The notes below the pieces were generated by a model that saw nothing but the letters and a program-made list of their open reading frames with translations, made no database searches and was not told the DNA's origin. The position numbers and the translations under genes were made by a program. Positions 18,624 to 27,914 of a stretch of DNA of 64,000 nt are shown here, in pieces. This DNA comes from an uncultured Paracoccus sp. (GTDB lineage: Bacteria > Pseudomonadota > Alphaproteobacteria > Rhodobacterales > Rhodobacteraceae): positions 46,045-110,044 of the forward strand of contig NZ_CAMEFG010000005.1 of assembly GCF_945915435.1 (NCBI RefSeq). The letters run 5' to 3'. Every line of letters begins with the position of its first letter. Position 1 is the stretch's first letter.

Positions 18624-18638
18624 TTAACCAAATTTTAA
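18624..18638. promoter_or_regulatory. CtrA-type box (TTAA-N7-TTAA)
   Basis: TTAA at 18624-18627, 7-bp spacer beginning CC, TTAA at 18635-18638. This matches the full CtrA recognition motif TTAA(C/T)-N6-7-TTAA and lies 45-59 bp upstream of the PAS-protein start in a short AT-rich island. Binding by CtrA is inferred. Confidence 0.55.
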
Positions 18639-18682
18639 TCTAATATGCCTAAATCCGGAGGGATTGTTGGGCGGATTGGTTG

Positions 18683-20284
18683 ATGGCTTCTGATATTATT
18701 CTCGCGGTCGGTGCCGGGACCCTCTCGGCGGTCATGGCGCTTGTCACGCTTGCCGCGCTGCCTTTCCTGGGTGGTTGGCGGTATCGCCGGATCGGCATGG
18801 ACGGCGGGCTGGAACCGATGACGTTCCTGTTCCGCAAGGGCAAGCTGATCGACGCGACGACGCCCGCGCGCGCGTTGCTGGATGTCCTGCCGGGCGAAGA
18901 CGAATGGCATCGGCTGTCGGCATGGCTGGCGCTGCGCCTGCCCGAATGTCGCGACGGTTTCGCCGCCGCGCTGGCCGACCGGGGCCACGCCGAACTGACC
19001 GAGAGGCGCGGCGACGGCAACGCCCCCCTGCACGCCCGGTTCGAGGATCTGGGCGATGGCGTGCTGCGCATCACGCTGGACGACCCGGCATGGGAACACG
19101 CGGGCAGCCTGGTCGATTCGCTGACCCTTGCCGCCATGCGCGAGGAAATCGGGCTGCTGCGCGGGGCGATGGACAGTTCCCCCATGCTGGCCTGGCGCGA
19201 GGATGCGCAGGGCGTGATCACCTGGGCGAACTCGGCCTATTTCCGCCTGGCCGAGCGCCAGGCGCGGGACGGTGAAATCCTGTGGCCCCTGCCGCGCCTG
19301 GTCGAACTGCCGGTGCGCAACCTGCAACCGCTGTCGCCGCGCCGCGCCCAGATCACCGAGGACGGGCATGTGCATTGGTTCGAGTGTCACACCCGCCCCC
19401 TCGACGGGCAGACGGTGGTGATCGCCCTGCCCGCCGATGCCGCCGTCAAGGCGGAGCGCAGCCTGCGCGAATTCGTCCAGACCCTGACCAAGACCTTCGC
19501 GGGCCTGCCGATCGGGATGGCGATCTTCGACCGCGACCGCCACTTGCAGCTTTTCAACCCGGCGCTGATCGACCTGACCAGCCTGTCGGCCAGCTTCCTG
19601 ACGGCCCGGCCCACGCTTTACGCCTTTCTGGACCGGCTGCGCGAGGCCCGCATGGTGCCTGAACCCAAGGATTACCGCAGTTGGCGCAACCAGATGAACA
19701 CGCTGGAAAAATCCGCCGCCTCGGGTCACCACTCGGAAACCTGGACCCTGCCGGGCGGGCAGACCTATCGCGTCAGCGGCCGTCCGCACCCCGATGGCGC
19801 CGTGGCCTTCCTGTTCGAGGACATCACGTCCGAGGTGATGCTGACCCGCAAGTTCCGCGCCGAACTGACCCAGGGGAAAGAGGCGCTGGACGCCCTGGAC
19901 GACGCCATCGCCGTTTTTGGCGGAAGTGGGCAGCTTGCCATGTCGAACCGCGGCTATGACGTGCTGTGGGGTGACGATATCCGCGACACGGTCGGCGCCC
20001 ATCTGGCGGTCTGGCAGGAAAGCGCGGGCGAGGGGCCTGGCTTTTCCGCGCTGCGCGAACTGCTTCGGACGCATGTTTCGGACCCCGCTTCGGGTGCGAT
20101 GGCGGGACCTGGGGGCGGGTTGCTGTCGTGGTCGCTGCGTCCGCTTGGCGGGGGGCGTGTCATGGTGCGCTTCGCCCATTCCGCACCTGCTGCCGCGCCG
20201 GGCGGGACGCCGCGCAAACCTGCCGCCGCGCGCACCGGCCCCACCCCGGCCGAACCTGCCATGCTTGGCGATCCACACCTGTGA
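18683..20284 (+). CDS. Membrane-anchored multi-PAS protein
   Basis: 533 aa from ATG 18683. An N-terminal membrane segment (IILAVGAGTLSAVMALVTLAALPFLG) is followed by several PAS-like modules: one near residues 150-230 (LLRGAMDSSPMLAWREDAQGVITWANSAYFRLAE), a PAS-7 module near 270-390 (FAGLPIGMAIFDRDRHLQLFNPALIDLT...AFLFEDITSE), and a third near 400-490. The C terminus is a proline/alanine-rich tail. No kinase, cyclase or DNA-binding domain is present. A CtrA-type box upstream suggests cell-cycle or motility control. It could be a scaffold or signal modulator, but its partner is not evident. Confidence 0.8.
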   Translation: MASDIILAVGAGTLSAVMALVTLAALPFLGGWRYRRIGMDGGLEPMTFLFRKGKLIDATTPARALLDVLPGEDEWHRLSAWLALRLPECRDGFAAALADRGHAELTERRGDGNAPLHARFEDLGDGVLRITLDDPAWEHAGSLVDSLTLAAMREEIGLLRGAMDSSPMLAWREDAQGVITWANSAYFRLAERQARDGEILWPLPRLVELPVRNLQPLSPRRAQITEDGHVHWFECHTRPLDGQTVVIALPADAAVKAERSLREFVQTLTKTFAGLPIGMAIFDRDRHLQLFNPALIDLTSLSASFLTARPTLYAFLDRLREARMVPEPKDYRSWRNQMNTLEKSAASGHHSETWTLPGGQTYRVSGRPHPDGAVAFLFEDITSEVMLTRKFRAELTQGKEALDALDDAIAVFGGSGQLAMSNRGYDVLWGDDIRDTVGAHLAVWQESAGEGPGFSALRELLRTHVSDPASGAMAGPGGGLLSWSLRPLGGGRVMVRFAHSAPAAAPGGTPRKPAAARTGPTPAEPAMLGDPHL

Positions 20285-20452
20285 ACCCGCTTTCGCCCAC
20301 GGCGGACATCTGCGCCGATGCCCCTTGCGCGCTCTGCTTTTGTCCCGGTCCATGACACCATCTGGTTGAGTTCAGGCGGCACGGGACAGGCTTGAACGGA
20401 TGGCCGATCTCGTGTTTAGTCGGGGTCAGATCAGTCTTTCCCGTTGGAAAAC

Positions 20453-21907
20453 ATGGCCATTGCAAGTTTTGTTACCCCCGTGCTTCTGGCTGGGGGCGCG
20501 GGGACGCGCCTGTGGCCGCTTTCCCGCAAATCCTATCCCAAGCAATTCGCGAATATCCTGGGCGATCACACCCTTTTCCAGCAAGCCGCCCTGCGTTTCT
20601 GGGGGCGCGAGCCGGGCTTTGCCAGGCCGCTGATCGTCACCGGCAGCGATTTCCGCTTTGTCGTGACCGAGCAACTGGCCCAGGCCGGCGTCGATCCCGG
20701 CGCGATCCTGATCGAACCGGAACCGCGCAACACCGCCCCGGCGGTGCTGGCAGCGGCGCTTTACCTGCAATCGCAGGACCCCGAGGCGGTCCTGCTGATC
20801 ACCCCCTCGGACCACGCCATTCCGGATGGCGCGGCGTTCTGCCGGGCGGTGGCGCGCGGCCTGCCAGCGGTGCGGGCGGGAAAGATCGTCACCTTCGGCA
20901 TCGCGCCCGACCGCCCCGAGACCGGCTATGGCTATCTGGAACTGGGCGCGGCCCCCGACTCTTCGGGCGCGGCCGTCGATCTGCGCCGCTTCGTCGAAAA
21001 GCCCGATGCCGCGCGGGCGGGCGAGATGCTTGCCTCGGGCAATTACCTGTGGAATGCAGGCATCTTCCTGGCGCGCGCCGCCGACCTGGTCGCGGCCTTC
21101 CGCGACCATGCGCCCGATTGCGTGGCGCCGGTCGCGGCGTCGCTGGACGGGGCGCAGCCCGACCTGGGCTTCCTGCGGCTGGACCCCGAAAGCTTTGCCG
21201 CCGCGCCTTCGATTTCGGTCGATTACGCGGTGATGGAAAAGGCCCCCAACCTGGCCGTGGTGCCCTATGCCGACGGCTGGTCGGACCTTGGCGGCTGGGA
21301 TGCCGTCTGGCGCGAACAGGGGCCGGATGCACAGGGCACCGCCTGCCAGGGCGCCGCCGAGGCCATCGATTGCCGCGATTCGCTGCTGCGTGCCGAATCC
21401 GAAGGCCAGGTGCTGGTCGGGATCGGCCTCGACAACATCATCGCCATCGCCATGCCCGACGCGGTGCTGGTCGCGCCCAAGGACCGCGCGCAGGACGTCA
21501 AGATGGCCGTCGACCTGCTCAAGCAACGCGGCGCGCCGCAGGCCGAGACGCTACCGCGCGATTACCGCCCCTGGGGCTGGTATGAGACGCTGGTGCTTGG
21601 CCCGCGTTTTCAGGTCAAGCGCATCGTCGTGCATCCCGGCGCCGCGCTGTCGCTGCAAAGCCACCATCACCGTTCGGAACATTGGATCGTGGTCGAGGGC
21701 ACGGCCCGCGTCACGGTCGATGACGAGGTCAGGCTGGTCACGGAAAACCAGTCGATCTATGTCCCCCTGGGCGCGGTTCACCGCATGGAAAACCCCGGCA
21801 AGGTGCCGATGGTGCTGATCGAGGTGCAGACCGGCCCCTATCTGGGCGAAGACGACATCATCCGCTATGAGGATGTCTATTCGCGCGGACAAGGCGCCAA
21901 GGGCTAG
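20453..21907 (+). CDS. manC: Mannose-1-phosphate guanylyltransferase / mannose-6-phosphate isomerase
   Basis: 484 aa. The N-terminal guanylyltransferase has GGAGTRLWPLSRKSYPKQF, EPEPRNTAPAVL, TPSDHAI, VEKPDAA and YLWNAGIFL. The C-terminal cupin (about 360-484) contains YRPWGWYE, KRIVVHPGAALSLQSHHHRSEHWIVVEG and ENQSIYVPLGAVHRMENPG. The type II bifunctional architecture supplies GDP-mannose. ATG 20453 is preferred; a TTG three codons upstream is possible. It heads the gmd-fcl-colD group and provides their substrate. Confidence 0.94.
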   Translation: MAIASFVTPVLLAGGAGTRLWPLSRKSYPKQFANILGDHTLFQQAALRFWGREPGFARPLIVTGSDFRFVVTEQLAQAGVDPGAILIEPEPRNTAPAVLAAALYLQSQDPEAVLLITPSDHAIPDGAAFCRAVARGLPAVRAGKIVTFGIAPDRPETGYGYLELGAAPDSSGAAVDLRRFVEKPDAARAGEMLASGNYLWNAGIFLARAADLVAAFRDHAPDCVAPVAASLDGAQPDLGFLRLDPESFAAAPSISVDYAVMEKAPNLAVVPYADGWSDLGGWDAVWREQGPDAQGTACQGAAEAIDCRDSLLRAESEGQVLVGIGLDNIIAIAMPDAVLVAPKDRAQDVKMAVDLLKQRGAPQAETLPRDYRPWGWYETLVLGPRFQVKRIVVHPGAALSLQSHHHRSEHWIVVEGTARVTVDDEVRLVTENQSIYVPLGAVHRMENPGKVPMVLIEVQTGPYLGEDDIIRYEDVYSRGQGAKG

Positions 21908-22031
21908 AAGCCCCGCCCCCGCCGCGCCCGATCGCGCGGCAGGACCGACCGATCGCTGTCACAGCGGGCAAGGCCCCGCGCGCGATCCCCTTTCCCACAG
22001 ACGGGCCGCCGGCCCCTTTCACGACCCGGAC

Positions 22032-22050
22032 CAGCCGTCCTTCGCGGCTG
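22032..22050 (+). terminator. Terminator-like hairpin after manC
   Basis: CAGCCG (22032-22037) pairs with CGGCTG (22045-22050); TTTCGCGGGGTTTTT follows. It lies in the 196-bp gap between manC and gmd, which otherwise holds several GC-rich inverted repeats and no gene. It suggests partial separation of manC from gmd transcription. Confidence 0.4.
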
Positions 22051-22103
22051 TTTCGCGGGGTTTTTCATGTTGCTTGCGTAATCAGTATTGAAGGAACCGA
22101 TTG

Positions 22104-23222
22104 ATGAAAAAGGCATTGATTACCGGAATCACCGGACAGGATGGTTCATATCTGGCCGAATTCCTGCTGGAAAAGGGTTATGAGGTTCACGGCATCAAGC
22201 GCCGCGCCTCGTCCTTCAACACGCAGCGGATCGACCATATCTTTCAGGATCCGCATGAAACGCCGCGGCTGCGGCTGCATTACGGCGACCTGTCCGATAC
22301 CTCGAACCTGACCCGGCTGATTTCGCAGATCGAACCGGATGAGGTCTATAACCTCGGTGCGCAATCCCATGTCGCCGTCAGTTTCGAGGCCCCCGAATAT
22401 ACCGCCGATGTCGATGCCATCGGCACGCTGCGCCTGCTGGAGGCGATCCGTTTCCTGGGGCTTGAGAAAAAGACCCGTTTCTACCAGGCCTCCACGTCCG
22501 AGCTTTACGGCCTGGTGCAGGAAATCCCGCAACGCGAAACGACGCCGTTTTATCCCCGCTCACCCTATGCGGTGGCCAAGATGTATGCCTATTGGATCAC
22601 GGTGAATTACCGCGAGGCTTACGGGATCCACGCCAGCAACGGCATCCTGTTCAACCACGAATCCCCCCGCCGGGGCGAGACTTTCGTGACCCGCAAGATC
22701 ACGCGCGGGCTGGCCAATATCGCGCAGGGGATCGAGCCTTGCCTCTATATGGGCAATATCGACGCGCTGCGCGACTGGGGTCACGCCAGGGATTACGTCC
22801 GCATGCAGTGGATGATGCTGCAACAGGACGCGCCCGAGGATTTCGTGATCGCGACCGGCGTGCAATATTCGGTGCGCCAGTTCATCGAATGGTCCGCCAC
22901 TGAGCTGGGGATCACGCTGGAGTTTCGCGGCAGCGGCGTGGATGAGGTCGCCGTGGTCGCCCGCGTCACCGGCGACAAGGCCCCGGCGCTGAAACCCGGC
23001 GACGTGATCATGCGCATCGACCCGCGCTATTTCCGCCCCGCCGAGGTCGAGACCCTGCTGGGCGACCCCACCAAGGCGCGCGAAAAGCTGGGCTGGGTGC
23101 CCGAGATCACCGTGCAGCAGATGTGCGCCGAAATGGTGGCCGAGGACCTCAAGACCGCCCGCCGCCACGCCCTGCTGAAGGCGCATGGCATGGAACTGGC
23201 GGTTTCCGTCGAAGACAACTGA
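22104..23222 (+). CDS. gmd: GDP-mannose 4,6-dehydratase
   Basis: 372 aa from ATG 22104, with AAGGAA upstream. Extended SDR: NADP-binding [15 protein letters not shown], substrate segments [15 protein letters not shown] and [11 protein letters not shown], catalytic Thr/Glu in QASTSELYG and the active-site [15 protein letters not shown]. It makes GDP-4-keto-6-deoxy-D-mannose, the branch point to L-fucose, D-rhamnose, perosamine and L-colitose. It is followed after 9 bp by fcl/colC. Confidence 0.97.
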   Translation: MKKALITGITGQDGSYLAEFLLEKGYEVHGIKRRASSFNTQRIDHIFQDPHETPRLRLHYGDLSDTSNLTRLISQIEPDEVYNLGAQSHVAVSFEAPEYTADVDAIGTLRLLEAIRFLGLEKKTRFYQASTSELYGLVQEIPQRETTPFYPRSPYAVAKMYAYWITVNYREAYGIHASNGILFNHESPRRGETFVTRKITRGLANIAQGIEPCLYMGNIDALRDWGHARDYVRMQWMMLQQDAPEDFVIATGVQYSVRQFIEWSATELGITLEFRGSGVDEVAVVARVTGDKAPALKPGDVIMRIDPRYFRPAEVETLLGDPTKAREKLGWVPEITVQQMCAEMVAEDLKTARRHALLKAHGMELAVSVEDN

Positions 23223-23231
23223 GGGGACAAG

Positions 23232-24176
23232 ATGGCTTCCACGGGCGAAAAGCCGAAACTTCTGATCACAGGCGCGCGGGGGATGGTGGGCCGGAACCTG
23301 GCCGCCCATCCGGGTGCGGCGGCGTGGCAGGTGCTGGCGCCGTCCTCGGGCCAGCTCGATCTGCGCGATGGCGCGGCGGTCCGGCGCTGGCTGGCCGATC
23401 ACCGCCCCGATGCCGTGGTCCATGCCGCGGGCGTCGTCGGCGGCATCCACGCCAACATGGCCGAGCCGGTGCGCTTTCTGGCCGACAACACCCTGATCGG
23501 CGTCAACATCGTGACCGCCTGCCTTGAGGCGGGTATACCAACGCTGATCAACCTTGCCTCAAGCTGCATCTATCCGCGCGAACTGGGCCACGGCCTGCGC
23601 GAGGACCAGGTCCTGACCGGCGCGCTGGAACCCACCAACGAAGGCTATGCGCTGGCCAAGATCACCGCCATGCGGCTTTGCGAATATGCGCTGCGCGAAA
23701 ACCCCGCGCTGAATTATCGCACGTTGATCCCCTGCAATCTTTACGGGCCGTGGGACAAGTTCGACCCGCGCCATTCGCATCTGGTGCCCGCGATCATCCA
23801 CAAGATCCACGAGGCCATGCTGCGCGACCAGCCCGAGGTCGAGATCTGGGGCGACGGCACCGCCCGGCGCGAGTTCATGTTCGCCCCCGACCTGGCCGAT
23901 GCGATCATCCGCGCGCTGACGGATCCCGCCGCGCTGCCGCCGGTGCTGAACATCGGGCCGGGGCATGACCATTCGATCAGTGATTATTACCGCATCGTCG
24001 CCGAGGCCGTCGGCTGGGGCGGGCGTTTCACCCACGACCTGACCCGCCCGGTCGGCATGCGGCAAAAGCTGCTGGATGTCGGGCTGCAAAGCCGGTGGGG
24101 GTGGGCGCCCCGCACCTCGCTGGCAGACGGCATCCGCGCCACCTATCAATTCTACCTTCAGGAGCAATCCAGATGA
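23232..24176 (+). CDS. GDP-L-fucose synthase-type epimerase/reductase (candidate GDP-L-colitose synthase)
   Basis: 314 aa extended SDR. The Rossmann motif is GARGMVGRN; catalytic residues align with GDP-fucose synthase: Ser110 and Cys112 in LASSCIYP, Tyr139 and Lys143 in EGYALAKI, and a His near 183 in RHSHLVPAI. These enzymes do C-3/C-5 epimerisation and then NADPH reduction at C-4. With a ColD-type dehydratase as the next gene, the ColC role (C-5 epimerisation and reduction to GDP-L-colitose) fits better than fucose synthesis, but sequence alone does not separate Fcl from ColC. Confidence 0.85.
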   Translation: MASTGEKPKLLITGARGMVGRNLAAHPGAAAWQVLAPSSGQLDLRDGAAVRRWLADHRPDAVVHAAGVVGGIHANMAEPVRFLADNTLIGVNIVTACLEAGIPTLINLASSCIYPRELGHGLREDQVLTGALEPTNEGYALAKITAMRLCEYALRENPALNYRTLIPCNLYGPWDKFDPRHSHLVPAIIHKIHEAMLRDQPEVEIWGDGTARREFMFAPDLADAIIRALTDPAALPPVLNIGPGHDHSISDYYRIVAEAVGWGGRFTHDLTRPVGMRQKLLDVGLQSRWGWAPRTSLADGIRATYQFYLQEQSR

Positions 24177-25345
24177 CCGCCCGTTTCCCCCTTGCGACCT
24201 CTTCCTGGGATCAGGCCGAGATCGACGCCATCCAGCGCGTCATCGCCTCGGACCAGTATTCGATGGGACCGGAAGTCGCCCGGTTCGAGGCCGATTTCGC
24301 AGCCTTTGCCGGCAGCCGCCATGCGGTGATGGTCAACTCGGGGTCCTCGGCCAACCTCGTGATGGTCGCGGCGCTGCGCTACAGTTCGAACCCCGAGCTG
24401 AGGCTTGAGCCGGGCGATGAGGTGATCGTGCCCGCCGTGTCGTGGTCCACGACCTTCTACCCGCTGCATCAATACGGGCTGCGGATGAAATTCGTCGATA
24501 TCGACGCCGAAACGCTGAACTACGACCTCGACGCGCTGGCCGGGGCGGTGACGGACCGCACCCGCGCGATCATGGCCGTGAACCTGCTGGGCAATCCGCA
24601 GGACTTCGCCCGCATCCGCGAGATCATCGGCCAGCGCCGCATCGTTCTGATCGAGGACAACTGTGAATCCCTTGGTGCGACTTTCCAGGGCTGCCAGACC
24701 GGGACATTCGGGGTGATGGGGACGTTTTCCAGCTTCTTCTCGCATCATATTTCCACGATGGAGGGCGGGCTGGTCGTCACGGATGACGAGGAACTCTATC
24801 ACATCCTGCTGGCACTTCGCGCGCATGGCTGGACGCGGAACCTGCCGAAAACCAACCGGCTGACGGGCGAAAAGAGCGACGATCCCTTCGAGGAAAGCTT
24901 TCGCTTCGTCCTGCCCGGCTACAACCTTCGTCCGTTGGAAATGTCCGGCGCGATCGGGGTCGAGCAGTTGAAGAAACTGCCCGCGCTGATCGAAGGCCGC
25001 CGCCGCAACGGCGCGCATTTCGCAAGTGCGATGGCGGGCCACCCGATCTTTCGCATCCAGCGCGAGGTCGGCCGGTCAAGCTGGTTCGGCTTTGCCCTGA
25101 TCCTGCGCCCGGATTCCGGGCTGACGCGCGGCCAGGTGCTGGCGCGTTTCGGGGAACTGGGCTTTGACACCCGCCCCATCGTCAGCGGCAACTTCACCAA
25201 GAACCCGGTGCTGTCGATGATGGATCACGAATTGCACGGCCGGATGGTCAATGCCGAGGAAATCGACCGCAACGGCTTCTTCATCGGCAATCACCATTAC
25301 GATTTCGCCGAGGCGATCGACATCGTGGCCGCCTTTCGGAAATAG
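24173..25345 (+). CDS. colD: PLP-dependent 3-dehydratase of the ColD type
   Basis: 390 aa. DegT/DnrJ/EryC1 fold with VNSGSSANL (PLP phosphate site), EDNCESLGA (the Asp pairing with the PLP ring) and YNLRPLEMSGAIG. In aminotransferases of this family the PLP lysine follows SFFPS; here the segment reads SSFFSHHISTMEGG, putting His192 in that place. That substitution is the signature of GDP-4-keto-6-deoxy-D-mannose 3-dehydratase (ColD, His188 in E. coli O55), which removes the C-3 hydroxyl using pyridoxamine phosphate. ATGA overlap with the previous gene. With manC, gmd and the epimerase it would complete GDP-L-colitose. Confidence 0.83.
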   Translation: MTARFPLATSSWDQAEIDAIQRVIASDQYSMGPEVARFEADFAAFAGSRHAVMVNSGSSANLVMVAALRYSSNPELRLEPGDEVIVPAVSWSTTFYPLHQYGLRMKFVDIDAETLNYDLDALAGAVTDRTRAIMAVNLLGNPQDFARIREIIGQRRIVLIEDNCESLGATFQGCQTGTFGVMGTFSSFFSHHISTMEGGLVVTDDEELYHILLALRAHGWTRNLPKTNRLTGEKSDDPFEESFRFVLPGYNLRPLEMSGAIGVEQLKKLPALIEGRRRNGAHFASAMAGHPIFRIQREVGRSSWFGFALILRPDSGLTRGQVLARFGELGFDTRPIVSGNFTKNPVLSMMDHELHGRMVNAEEIDRNGFFIGNHHYDFAEAIDIVAAFRK

Positions 25346-26095
25346 TCACGGCGCGGTATAGCCGCCGTCCACCAGGTGATAGCTGCCGGTGATGAAGCTG
25401 GCCTGGTCGGACAGCAGGAACAGCACAAGCGAGGACACCTCTTCGGACCGGCCAAGCCGTCCGATGGGGTGCTTGCCGACCAGCCAGTCGATGGTGTCCT
25501 GCCCCATATGCGACAGCAGCGGCGTGTCGATGAAGGCCGGGCCGACCGAGTTCACGCGAATGCCCTTGTCGCCGTATTCCATCGCCGCCGCCTTGGTCAG
25601 CCCGATCACGGCATGCTTGGCCGCGACATAGGCGCCCGACCCCGCGAAGCCGACCGAACCCAGGATCGAGGCCATGTTGACGATCGCGCCCCCGCCCGCA
25701 TCCAGCATCGCCGGGATGCCATAGCGCATGCCGTAAAAGACCGAATGCAGGTTCACGTCGATGACCTTGTGCCAGCCCTCCAGCGAATATTCGCCCGTCG
25801 GGTTGCTTTCGCCGCCGATGCCCGCGTTGTTGACCAGCAGGTGCAGCCCGCCGTTCTGCCGGGCCAGATCGACCAGCCCTTCGACCACCTTCGGCTCGGC
25901 CACGTCGCCGCCTGCGGCGAGGGCCTTGCCGCCCTCGGCGCGGATCTGTTCGGCGACCTTGCCCGCCGCCGATTCGTTCAGGTCTGCGACGATGACCAGC
26001 GCGCCCGCGCGGCCAAGGTCCAGCGCGATGGCCGCGCCGATGCCGGAAGCGGCGCCCGTGACCAGGGCGGTCTTGCCGTCAAAGCGGATATCCAT
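25346..26095 (-). CDS. Short-chain dehydrogenase/reductase
   Basis: 249 aa classical SDR from ATG 26095 (GGAG 9 nt upstream). Cofactor motif TGAASGIGAA, NNAG motif LLVNNAGIGG, catalytic Ser in NMASILGSVG, and YVAAK with Tyr and Lys intact; the end ITGSYHLVDGGYTAP is typical. An Asp after the second strand (VADLNES) suggests NAD(H) preference. The substrate is unknown. Its stop abuts that of colD (convergent), so it is not part of the sugar operon. Confidence 0.88.
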   Translation of the reverse strand: MDIRFDGKTALVTGAASGIGAAIALDLGRAGALVIVADLNESAAGKVAEQIRAEGGKALAAGGDVAEPKVVEGLVDLARQNGGLHLLVNNAGIGGESNPTGEYSLEGWHKVIDVNLHSVFYGMRYGIPAMLDAGGGAIVNMASILGSVGFAGSGAYVAAKHAVIGLTKAAAMEYGDKGIRVNSVGPAFIDTPLLSHMGQDTIDWLVGKHPIGRLGRSEEVSSLVLFLLSDQASFITGSYHLVDGGYTAP

Positions 26096-26182
26096 GCCCA
26101 ACTTCTCCTGTGCTGCATTCCGCGCAAGCCTATCATTTTCGCGCGGTGATGAAAAACCGCCCCGATGCCGCAGGCCGCCGGT

Positions 26183-27805
26183 TCAGCGCATGCCGGTCAG
26201 CACCTTGCCCTCGGGCCAGTTCATTTCGGTGCGCAGCGTGATTTCCCGCACCTCTTGCGGGGCGATGGTGGCGTCCCAATGCAGGATGCCGCGTTCGCCG
26301 TCGGGGTTTTCGGCACTGGGGCGGGGGTCGGCGGACCAGGCGATCTTCAGGTCGTCCTGGGTTGCGACCGGCACCTGCCCGATCACCCGCAGCGGCCATT
26401 CCTGCCCGGTCAGGTTGCGGACCCGCAAAAGCGCGGTCTGCGTGCTGCTGCTGGAGCGCGAGATGATGCCGCGCCCGCCCTCGGCCTGTTCGGGCACCTC
26501 GTATTCGGCGACCAGCCCGTCGATGGGACCGAAGCCCAGGTCGAATTCCTCGCCCGCCGGGATCAGGTCCAGATGGTGGCGCCCGACCATCGCGCCGTCG
26601 GCGTAAAGCGTGGCCTCGCCCGGCAGGATCACCTCGTCCAGCGAGTTCGCCGTCTCGGCCACCAGATAGGCCGAGGAATCGCGCGCGGGCACGGCCTCGG
26701 CCCGGATTTCGGGGGAAAGGTCGCGGCTGTCCAGCTTCAGCCGCAGCGCATCGACGCCGCTGCGGATCGTCACCGGGGTCGGGTAGTCGTAGACCACCGT
26801 CGCCCCCATCATCCGCGCGACGGCGGCCCCGGCGATACCGCCCGAGGCGTCGGCGGCCATTTCGGCCACGGGTGCTGCGGCCATCTGGCGCGAGGCCGTC
26901 ATCTGCGGCACCTCGACCGGGTCGCTCAGCCGGGGGAACCACGGATCCAGCCTGCTGGGCGCGGATTGATCCGAGGGGCGCGCGGTCGAAAGCGTCAGCG
27001 CGACGTCCTGCCAATCCTCGCCCGAGGATTGCGCCACCATCAGGTTGCGGTCCAGCGACAGGCGCCCCGCCTCGCGGTCGAGGCGCAGGTCATAGACCGG
27101 CTGCCAGCTTGCCTCCTGCGAAAATGCGGTGATTTCAAGGGTGAACGGTTCGCCCGCGCTTTCCACTGCGACGACCAGCGCCCGTTCCGGGCCATCGGGC
27201 GCACGCAGGGCGTCCAGCCGGGCGCGGGCGCGCGACAGGGCGGCCTCATCGTCCTCGCGGCCCTGTTCGCTGGCGGCGGCCTCGGTTTCGGCGGCGATCA
27301 TGGTCTGGCGCGCTTCCAGCATCTGCTCGCGCACGATGCGCATGGTTTCGACCAGATCGGCGGACCCCAGCCCTTCGGACTGGGCCAGCGCCAGCAGGAA
27401 ACGCTGGCTGTCCTCGGCGGCTGCGGCGCGGGCACGGATGGCGGCGGTGCGGGCGTCGCGTTCGCGCAGGGCGTTCTCCAGCCGGTGAACCTCGGCCTCG
27501 GCCTCGACGATGGCGGGGGTCTTGGCGCCGTCGGCGGGCAGGGCGCGCGCCTCTTGCAGGGACACCGCGCCGACCGTCGCCCCATCCGCCGCGATGCGCA
27601 GCGAAGCCGGGTCCATGTCCTGCGGCATGCCGGGAATGACGATCTCATGCGCGCCGGCGGGGGCGGCCACCTCGGCCAGCCGGGTGATATTGGCGCCCCA
27701 AGGGTAAAGCGTGACCGTGCGGACCGGGGCCGTCGCCTCGAACCGTTCGGCCCAGAGCGGGGTCGCGCAAAGCGCCAGCGCGGTCGAAAGCAGGATGGGG
27801 CGCAT
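26183..27805 (-). CDS. DUF4139 (MuiA-like) secreted protein
   Basis: 540 aa. Signal peptide MRPILLSTALALCATPLWA, then an N-terminal DUF4140-like segment (VRTVTLYPWGANITRLAEV), a coiled-coil region of about residues 95-200 rich in Glu/Arg/Ala, and the DUF4139 beta domain (SQEASWQPVYDLRLD to the C terminus). Family members are called mucoidy-inhibitor A homologues, with no established biochemical role. It is probably periplasmic. Confidence 0.85.
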   Translation of the reverse strand: MRPILLSTALALCATPLWAERFEATAPVRTVTLYPWGANITRLAEVAAPAGAHEIVIPGMPQDMDPASLRIAADGATVGAVSLQEARALPADGAKTPAIVEAEAEVHRLENALRERDARTAAIRARAAAAEDSQRFLLALAQSEGLGSADLVETMRIVREQMLEARQTMIAAETEAAASEQGREDDEAALSRARARLDALRAPDGPERALVVAVESAGEPFTLEITAFSQEASWQPVYDLRLDREAGRLSLDRNLMVAQSSGEDWQDVALTLSTARPSDQSAPSRLDPWFPRLSDPVEVPQMTASRQMAAAPVAEMAADASGGIAGAAVARMMGATVVYDYPTPVTIRSGVDALRLKLDSRDLSPEIRAEAVPARDSSAYLVAETANSLDEVILPGEATLYADGAMVGRHHLDLIPAGEEFDLGFGPIDGLVAEYEVPEQAEGGRGIISRSSSSTQTALLRVRNLTGQEWPLRVIGQVPVATQDDLKIAWSADPRPSAENPDGERGILHWDATIAPQEVREITLRTEMNWPEGKVLTGMR

Positions 27806-27854
27806 GGGGGGATACCTCTTGAAATTCCTGCGCGAAGCGTCCCCGAGCGCGGCC

Positions 27855-27889
27855 CGAAAAGCAAGAGGGCACCCGGAAGGGCGCCCTCT
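27855..27889 (-). terminator. Intrinsic terminator of asd
   Basis: Reading on the minus strand, AGAGGGC (27889-27883) and GCCCTCT (27870-27864) form a 7-bp stem with a 12-nt GC-rich loop, followed by TGCTTTT. It lies 25 bp beyond the asd stop. Confidence 0.65.
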
Positions 27890-27914
27890 GCGTCAAGCTA
27901 TCGTGATGGGCGTT

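Noticed and set aside
24173..25345. Sugar aminotransferase (perosamine synthase) assignment
   Set aside because: The PLP lysine is replaced by histidine in the SFFSHH segment, which fits a ColD-type dehydratase instead.
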